DNA of 64,000 nt from Dermanyssus gallinae (Eukaryota > Arthropoda > Arachnida > Mesostigmata > Dermanyssidae), in NCBI GenBank assembly GCA_003439945.1, contig QVRM01001260.1, positions 372,001-436,000 on the forward strand, in the 5' to 3' direction. A model generated the notes under the pieces. It was not told the DNA's origin. It saw nothing but the letters and a program-made list of their open reading frames with translations, and ran no database searches. Numbering within the stretch: position 1 is the first letter of the stretch; every line of letters begins with the position of its first letter. A program made the translations under genes and the position numbers. Shown piece by piece: positions 56,424-64,000 of the stretch.

Positions 56424-59160
56424 CTGAAATTACGAACAGCCACCCGTATGTAGATACGGTGGGGAAATGAGTAAACGTCTGAAAATCACAACTGTGGTTT
56501 CAGATAACTTCTGTGTATACCAATGTATGTATGTATATCAATTTATGCAATTTTCTGTCTGTTAGCAAAGGCTACCCTAATGTAGACATTTTCAATCCAT
56601 TTTGAGGCATGAATAGATGACTAAGAACGCTTTATACGTTTAAAATGTTTCGTTTATTCATCCAGTCTCAGTAGAATATGCACAAAATAAGACAATGCTA
56701 TGTAGTTGTGTACTAGGATAAAGCAGTTTTGCATACCCATTCTCTGCCACTTTGCGACCCAGCTGTCTTCGGGATGAAGCATGGCAATAATGCCATCGAA
56801 CTGGGTTGAAGTGCAGTGAAAGACCTGCTCCCGATTTCCGCGCATATGTAGATATTTGTCACAGTTCTCGCAACCGCTGTCCTCAAACTGATCACTTTGC
56901 TGTGGAATTCGCGTCCGGCAACAACAACAGCAACAATAACAGGAACCAAACAACAACAGCAAACAATTCAATATAAAAATTGGCAATGACAAAGACGATA
57001 GCAACAACAACAATCGCAATAACAAGAATCACCTTGTAGGCTGAGATGCACAGCTGTAGCGATTGTTGCCACAAAAGCTCTCCTTTAAACCCCAGGATGT
57101 TTCCCAAATATTCGTCCCAAAGAATAGTTTTAGGTTAACACACTGGGGTATTTTTGTTTCCCATTTCATAACCCATTAGATTTCACCTTAAGCATATTCT
57201 GTTCTCATAACTCTCGTCAGATTAAACTAGAACTATGGAAACATGTACACAATCTATAGATAAATAATTAAAATAATGCGATATAATACGATGATAATGT
57301 ATGTGCAAGAAACCTTACTGTAACTTCGGACTAGTTATGTGGCTATACGAAGTTGTAACACAAACGAGAAACTACAATAAAGAATAAATAAACATCATAT
57401 CATATCAATGGGTTTGCCATATTAAAAATGACTATTCCATTCGAAAGAAAATCATTCAGCTTCAAAACGTGACTAAAAATTTCGTTTTTACTGTCTAAAA
57501 TATTAACGTAACTATGTCGAAAAATAGCTACGTCACAATGAGAACAAATTTAATTCTAAGACAAATGTATGATTGAATTGTTTATTTTCACTGAAAAACT
57601 AATCATTTAGTTTGGATTCGATTGGATTGGAATGTATCCCATTGATGTATCACTTTGTTGCTATGGGATACTTCCCCACTTCTTGTGCGTAGCATTCGTG
57701 AGCTCTGGAAGTGTTGCTGGAGATCTGGTTAAACAATCTCGATTTAAGCTTGGAGATCTCGCTCCACCTCGTCGTTTCAGCTCATCATCACACATGCTCG
57801 ATAGGATTCAGGTCATGAGAACATGCTGGCCACTATATTAAACTATATTCAGGTTTTGCGCGGCACCTTCGAACAAGTGCAGCAGTCCACAACCTGGCTT
57901 TTTCGTGCAAGAGAATGAAGTTATCACCCACAGCCCTTGGGATGCCAAAATCTCGTCCGTTATCGTACCGTTAAAACCTCTTCTTCCATAAGAACCGTGG
58001 ACCTGTGGACCTCGACGAGTTTGGTTTCTCTGTCTGAGGATACTGCACCCCCAACCATGATTTACCGCCGCCGTAACCGACACATTCCACAATGCAAGGT
58101 TGCGCCGCAAGCCGCATTTGTCCACCGGCACGCCCGCTTTCCCGTCTTCTACAGTTAGACTGCAGAAAGACTGGTCGTGGTCTCATACGAGAATGGAACA
58201 TCCTGCCCTTGTCAACGGTCCAATTTTAGTAATCTTGCGCAAGCCGGTATCGTGTTGCTATAGGCTGTCTATAGGCCGTGGTCAGCTAAGGACGTCCAGC
58301 GGCCCTGTGGAGCCTAGCAGTCATGTTATACATTAACACTACAACTATCAACTACTCAGATACCATTACGGAGCTGTTGGCTCAACCGGACAGAGGTAAA
58401 TCGGCGATTTCACGAAACATTCATTAAACGGGGGTGGTTATGCAAATTAGTTGCAGCTTGAGCCCATGTGTCAGGGAATATCGTTAGTTGACTCTGCAAA
58501 CGGTGGATTGATTCCTATTCAGTTGACGTGCTACAAAGCGTTGACGTATAGCCAAGCTCAAGCAAAGAGCAACGATCAGGGCGACTCTTTCTAGCGTGTG
58601 GTATCTATTTCTCAGAACTCGTTGTTAGTCCTCACACTCACTGAGCTCAATGTCACTGGCTGACTGTCAAGAAATAGACACCTCGTTATGTCGAGCCCGG
58701 CGACGTGGTGAGCGCAGTCGCGTCCGCCTTGCGACCGGAGAGGACACATGGGTGACGGGTTCGATTCTTACCGTTGCACATTTGTATTTATTCGGATCCG
58801 TGTTATGAAGCAATGCGAGAGCAATTCCGTAAATGTTAAATGTCGGCTTGGAGAGTCAGCTAAAAACGCTACATAGACACTTCGTTATGTAGCTGATACG
58901 AGGCACCTGCGACCAGCCTCACAGACCGCATGTCCGAACGTTTCTGCACTTCACTGCCGGATAGAGTTGAGACGAATTGGACGTATCGTGTCATCATCAT
59001 CTCGCTTCCGTGTTTTAATGCAAATTTAATTATCTTTTCAACGGTGTAGTCATTCCTAATATGGCATTACTATAGTAAGTACAAAATATGCCCAAAGTCA
59101 ACGGCAACGGAATCACGCATTATATATATATTATATATATAATAGATATATATATATATT

Positions 59161-59196
<36 letters not shown>

Positions 59197-59438
59197 AATT
59201 ATATATTATATCTATATTGTATATAATATAGATTCTATTATCTATATATTTTCTTCTACTTATATGTATATATATATATATATATGTATTATCTAATATA
59301 TATATAGTCATTCCATGTGTTTTGGCGCGTGTATGCGTGTCGTTGGAAAGCGCCGCGTGGATATACCTTGACCAGCGAGCACAGCATGCAAGCTCTCAGA
59401 TGTCTCAGATCTTTAGGAATAATCTCGATCGATGCCAT
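56302..59438 (-). CDS. spt4: Transcription elongation factor SPT4, 3 exons
   Basis: Small zinc-binding partner of SPT5 in the DSIF complex, which controls RNA polymerase II pausing and processivity in the nucleus. Exons (minus): 59438-59367, 56899-56737, 56423-56302; introns are GT-AG and phases agree. 357 nt gives 118 aa (human 117). Seen: [20 protein letters not shown], zinc-ribbon cysteines C17/C20 and C34/C37, the core [20 protein letters not shown], and the C-terminal SPT5-contact region with [16 protein letters not shown]. The last few residues (FTSFS) differ from the usual end. Intron 1 (2.5 kb) holds a Tc1 relic with a nested SINE and a complex (TA)n block; intron 2 is only 313 bp. 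No frame break. Confidence 0.95.
56737..56899 (-). CDS. spt4: SPT4 exon 2
   Basis: 163 bp. The acceptor is ttccacag|CAAAG and the donor AATGG|gtatgc. It carries the second zinc-ligand pair and the invariant SWVAKWQR block. Upstream in the intron is a run of CAA-type repeats. Confidence 0.95.
57640..58690 (-). pseudogene. Degraded Tc1-family transposon (SPT4 intron 1)
   Basis: Minus-strand frame gives [20 protein letters not shown] preceded by a GYGGGKS block (the G-G-G-S-V-M-V-W-G region of Tc1), then [14 protein letters not shown] where the second catalytic Asp should be, and DLNPIEHV followed by a stop at about 57810-57790. Sibling of the relic at 27.9-29.0 kb. The SINE at 58690-58872 sits in its distal flank. 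Confidence 0.7.
58690..58872 (+). mobile_element. tRNA-derived SINE, copy 3 (in SPT4 intron 1, inside a Tc1 relic)
   Basis: A more diverged copy. It has a 16-bp target-site duplication with one mismatch (58674-58689 and 58873-58888), start GTCGAGCCCGG, B box GGTTCGATTC, and a degraded 3' hairpin. The target sequence matches the flank of the other Tc1 relic near 28950, so it inserted into an existing Tc1 copy. Confidence 0.85.
59119..59306. repeat. Complex (TA)n / palindromic AT block in SPT4 intron 1
   Basis: Mixed TATATA, ATTATA and ATCTATA repeats with many self-complementary stretches, ending about 60 bases from the exon 1 donor. Confidence 0.85.
59367..59438 (-). CDS. spt4: SPT4 exon 1
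   Basis: 24 codons, ATG to GTCAAG|gtatat. It carries the first zinc-ligand pair (C17, C20). The start is supported by match in length and sequence to SPT4 N-termini. Confidence 0.94.
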
Positions 59439-62400
59439 TATTCTGTGTGGGCGCGACACCCAGAGCGCCTGCGGCAACAACAGCGGCGCGGGCAGAAGTA
59501 AGGGCACAGAAGTGCACTGACTGTCGGACGGTCTGGCCCAGCGGGTGGGTCAAGCAGACACCTTCGGCAAACAAAGCAAAGAAAACGCATCGCAATCAAT
59601 ACAACAAACAAATCCAGAAATCGATAAATAAATATATACCTCAGTACTGTTCAACTACTGTTGTCGCCTGCGGTCACGTGAAGTCTCTGTGTGTATTTAA
59701 AAAATAGTAGCATAGTCGCAACAAAATCGAATAAACCATATGGCTAATTCGTTCCGTCCCTAGCAGATCAGCGCAAGCGCATACGTAGACATACAACCCC
59801 CATAGGCATACACAGAAACCTACAGAATCTAAGTAATTAAAGGTAGTTTATTTAAAAAAAATATATTTATTAGGGCAATAAATAATCGCACAAACAGAAA
59901 GGGCTGCAACAGGCGGTGTCAAGATGAGTCTTTTATCTCGAATTTTATCGCACTTATAGACTAGACTGATGGATAGCATTGAATACCATCTAAAGTATAA
60001 ATAATATTTTTTTTTTGTTTTCCAATGAATGGATGATAAGAAGAACAATAAAGATGTCTCTAAACGAGGACGACGACACTTATAATAATAATAATTCTCA
60101 TGATAACACATATTATTTTCACTGGAATAATAATTGGACAAAGTTAAATCATAGAGGAGAAAATCATGGCTATTTCCCTAGACACAGCAGCCGACTTTGC
60201 CGGCTGTTTCGCGAAGTCGTCAATATCCACAGAGCATTATACACCTTTATTTGCATATAAATATGGCATGCCAATCATACGCATGTTCAATATTGCGCAT
60301 TCAGCATTTTGAGCGAGGATCAGTAGTAGTAGTTTGACGGTCGAACGAGAAGTAAAAGGAGCTGTTAAAAGTCGAATTTGAAGTAAAAGGACCTGTTAAA
60401 AGTCGAATTTGAAGTAAAAGGAGCTGTTAAAAGCAAGAAAAACGAACCTCAATTTTCGGCAAAGTAAAACGAAACTTTTATGCAAACGGTTGTTACAACG
60501 GCTCATTGACAACAAAAGAAGGAGCCGTAATTGTATCTGTCCAGCACGAATGAGACACTACGCATCGAGCTGTTTTTGACACACTACGTCTACCATCCCT
60601 GTGTTCGACTATTTTCCACCTATTCCCAACCATTGGAATCGGGGGAGCGCTATATATATATATATATATATAGCAAGAGAGATAGAGATATCTTGATATC
60701 TTGCAGCTGTTGATATTGGTCTGCCAAATATCAGTGTTGCTGCGCTGATGTGCTGCTATATAGATAGATGTTCACTGCTTGCTATTCGCTCGTTCGAAAC
60801 ATTTGTAAAATTGGGTCAAAGTTATGCGATAATAAATCAGCCACAACTAAAAGCATTTGATTACACCTACGTACCTACACAACTTTGAACGGCAAATGCA
60901 AGCAGCTATTAATTCATCTGCTGCTGCTGCTGCTCCTACTGGTCTTGCTGACACTGTTGCTAAGCAACGCTCAGCCACTCTGTGGTTCTCCCGAGCGTCG
61001 TCGCCATCATTGTTGCCATCGTCGTCTTCTTTGTGTGCCACCACCAGCAAAAGAACACCTACAAACCTATCTTACGACTCAATAGTAGACTAGTACTAGG
61101 CTAGCGGAGTGATAAACTCTCAAATGTTAAGCATGGGCAATCGGCGCGTGGTCAAACAAGCCGAAAAACGGACTGACGGACGGACGGACAACAAACTAGA
61201 TGATGTCTTTGGCATAAAAAATCTTGGTCTGTTCAAACCGCGCACAACACAACACACCCAGCACAAGCAGTAAATTAAATAAATGTGGGTGTGTTGTTAA
61301 CTCATTCCGATACGTCCAGCTAGTTCAACTAGTCCAGCATTCCGGCAGTAACAGGCGGAAACGAACTTGTTGACGAACTTCTCTCTTGTTTACGCGCGGC
61401 TGGAGACCATATGTAGACAGAGGCACACCACACAGCATAGCTCAGCTTGGATGGTAAAGAGTCTACTTTCGACCTCTCGTTGGAGTAGATCGCGACCCGT
61501 GATCGCCGTCTGCTGCTGCTGTTGCTGCTACTATTGTTGCTAATGGGAGGCAACAACACACAATTTCCCGCAAAAGGCAGCTGATAGGTTGATCAATGTA
61601 TCGTCGTCATCGTCATCTGCTCAGAGGGAAAACACCATGTGGTAACGGCGGGATTGTGTTGCAAACACCCCGTCAGTCGTCGCATTTTAATCAGCAAGAT
61701 ACTGTAATCGCAATGAAGATTGTAACCGCTTGCTTGGCCGCGGGAACTAATATCAGAGATTAACCGGGAAACAAATATAACAGTAGCGGGTTTTGCGGTC
61801 AGTAACTACTGGAACTTCCCCCCACCCATTTAGAATGATTTATAATTTAATTCATAGTTTTGCTTGGTAAACTTTGAGCTAACATTTCTAGGTTGGCGCG
61901 TATATGACTGTCGCGAGACACGGCACTAGACAACTTAGGCAGTATTCCCGCATCTTTAAAAGGTGCCCAAAGTCGTGTTTTTTATTATCTTTCTTAAGCC
62001 GCACTTATACATATTTACACATGCATATGTTTATCGATCAATTTTGGCTCCTGGCTTACCGTAGAGTCATCTACACCGAATCCGCGGAGACCGGTTGTTG
62101 CGGTAACTTTCAGTAAGACAGTTTCAGCAACAGTTTTAGGCTCAAACGATATTACATAGAAATATGTGGATCTACCTAGAAATATACTTGATTCGTTCTT
62201 AAGAATACAATTTTACTTGTCGATATAACACTGCATAATAATCGTCATTACGCTTTCGGGAAGCTTAGGCGATACAGCGGTTAAGAATTTGGGCATCACG
62301 TGTTTACGGTGCCCCTCTCGTTTGTGCAGTGAGCGGCAGACATTCGATCAGAGTAACATTGTGACGGCATTGTCCTTACACAATGTAAGCTGAGTAGGAC

Positions 62401-64000
62401 GGTGACATAAACGCAAGGGTGCTAGATTCAGTTAAAAAGACAACACACGAACGTGCCGTTAGCCAGTCAGCGCAACAGAGTGCGACAGATATGTCAATGG
62501 TAAACAAGGTCTCAGCGGCCCGTCTATTTATTTCGGTCAATCGGAAGCAACGCGGCGTGCTGGCACCCGAGACATGCCTGACGTCCTCGCAACAATAATT
62601 CATTAATTCAATAATAATAATAATAATAGCTCAGATTGTGTTTGTTTCGTAAAATGCCGCTTGACTTGGGAGATTCGCGTGGGGCGAGCGTTTAAGAAAA
62701 CTCTACCGGCCATCCCCACTGATTAGTTGGTTGAAAATCTTTGATCGGATCTTCATGGTGTCGGTCGCTTCGGGGGTTGTTGGGCGGAATGCGCTGGCCG
62801 TTGTACTGCGGTCGCTAAACATGATCGGTACGGTGTTGTGAAGTTTGATTCGCGCCGTACTAAGTAACGAGAGAGTGGGCGCCTCATATGTCTCTTATTT
62901 ATCTGTGAGCAGAGGGAAATTCAGTGGGTGTGTCGGTCGTTTCTCATCATTGCCTAGTTAGCATGAGGTGTCTCCTTGTTGCGTTCAAAGCGCTGCCAAG
63001 ACGTAAATAGAAACCTAGCTATTTTATTTATTCACAAATCGGAGCCCCCAGGTATCTTGTAGACATCTGTAGAAAAACAGAGTCTGGGTTCAGCGAATAA
63101 ATTTCTGGTACCGTATATATGTATTATTCTCATCTCATGACCATTCATTCTCATCTTGAAAACGCGTTTGGTACTTGTTTAGATAGTAAAACCGAGCCGT
63201 GATATGACACACGCTTACTATTTAGCTTACACACTTCCTCAATATTTACTCGATAACATACGAAGTAAACGGTACATTGCGCCGAAGACAGTGGGCAAAT
63301 CTAATCACATAAACGGGCTGTTCGCTTGACGCCTGACTAAATGGGTGAAGGCACAGCTCCATTGCATCCGCTTATTTGAATGCAACCAATGTACCCGTAC
63401 ACCCGTACAACTTTCGCAATGCTGAGTGCTTTGATCAAGGTACCGCAAACCACTTTATGTAGTAAAAATAACTTTGTTAGGTTATATCTCATATTTCAAA
63501 GAGCAGTGTCTGTGGGATTAAACCCACGTGACACCGTTCAACAACTATTCGGTTTGATCGATAATTGAGCTAAAACCTCGGAATAAACTTTTGATGCATA
63601 AACTAATATAGTGCACATGAAAAATGCCATATGTTTTTATTAGATGTTAAGAACCTAACAAGGATCAGGAGTTTGGCTACATCGGACTTTTCAAGCCCTT
63701 AGAGGAGCTTCTTTTTGTTCGAAAGTATTGCATTTGTATGTGTTTCTTGATGAATCAATTTCTGCTGAACGTGTATCGTTGCGATGGAGTGTTATTCATA
63801 AGTAGAAATATTATGACGCTTTCATAGTGCACATTTTGTAGGACAAGAAGACGATTAAATGCAGTGCCATTTACTTAACTCTTGAAGCAAGGTCAAAATG
63901 CACCACTAACGGTGTAATCGTTGATGGATCCTGTTCCACAATGACAACGCCATCCGTATACGTATGTGGCGACTGGGTGCAAGTTGTTAGATTTGCATAA
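59439..64000. other. SPT4 5' flank and intergenic DNA
   Basis: No conserved coding sequence. Contains CTG runs near 60918-60945 and 61508-61530, a (TA)n at about 60650-60671 and an AAT run near 62611-62628. The first few hundred bases presumably hold the SPT4 promoter. Open frames up to 97 codons lack domain patterns. Confidence 0.4.
60351..60434 (+). repeat. 31-bp tandem repeat, 2.7 copies
   Basis: AGTAAAAGGAGCTGTTAAAA followed by GTCGAATTTGA, starting at 60351, 60382 and (partial) 60413, nearly identical. Confidence 0.9.

Overview
This is eukaryotic nuclear DNA, almost certainly from an arthropod. My best guess is a mite or tick-like chelicerate, but the sequence alone does not prove it. 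The signs are short exons with canonical GT-AG introns, introns up to 11 kb, very abundant (TA)n microsatellites, trinucleotide repeats around gene 5' ends, and many Tc1/mariner, LINE and tRNA-derived SINE copies. I see no bacterial operons, no CRISPR and no rRNA genes.

Three conserved protein genes can be assembled, all on the minus strand. (1) Mitochondrial FAD-dependent glycerol-3-phosphate dehydrogenase (GPD2 / Gpo1 type) has nine exons between 33917 (ATG) and 11571 (stop). All splice phases agree and the protein is 732 aa. (2) The poly(U)-binding splicing factor PUF60 / half pint (hfp) has seven exons between 52391 and 44378, about 573 aa, but exon 5 carries an apparent one-base deletion in RRM2. 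(3) Transcription elongation factor SPT4 has three exons between 59438 and 56302, giving 118 aa. The three genes act in different processes (glycerol-phosphate shuttle, splicing, transcription elongation). Nothing suggests shared regulation beyond their common orientation.

Layout. 1-1070: Tc1 transposase relic with an IR/DR-like right end. 1105-1675: internally deleted mariner. 1.7-11.1 kb: intergenic, with one SINE at 3.4 kb. 11.1-33.9 kb: GPD2, whose introns hold an intact mariner (13.68-15.0 kb), a SINE (19.5 kb), a LINE 3' end (20.2 kb), a mariner relic (23.6-24.2 kb), a Tc1 relic (27.9-29.0 kb) and a giant near-palindromic repeat (31.03-32.17 kb). 33.9-35.5 kb: repeat-rich GPD2 5' flank. 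35.5-44 kb: intergenic, with LINE relics at 37.4-38.9 kb. 44.3-52.4 kb: hfp. 52.4-56.3 kb: hfp 5' flank, LINE 3' end and mariner relic. 56.3-59.4 kb: SPT4, whose first intron holds a Tc1 relic that in turn contains a SINE. 59.4-64 kb: intergenic simple-repeat DNA.

The most novel item is a tRNA-derived SINE family with no poly(A) tail, found three times, each with a 12-16 bp target-site duplication. The most consequential is the frameshift in hfp. A recurring pattern is that TA-targeting transposons sit directly in or beside (TA)n arrays.
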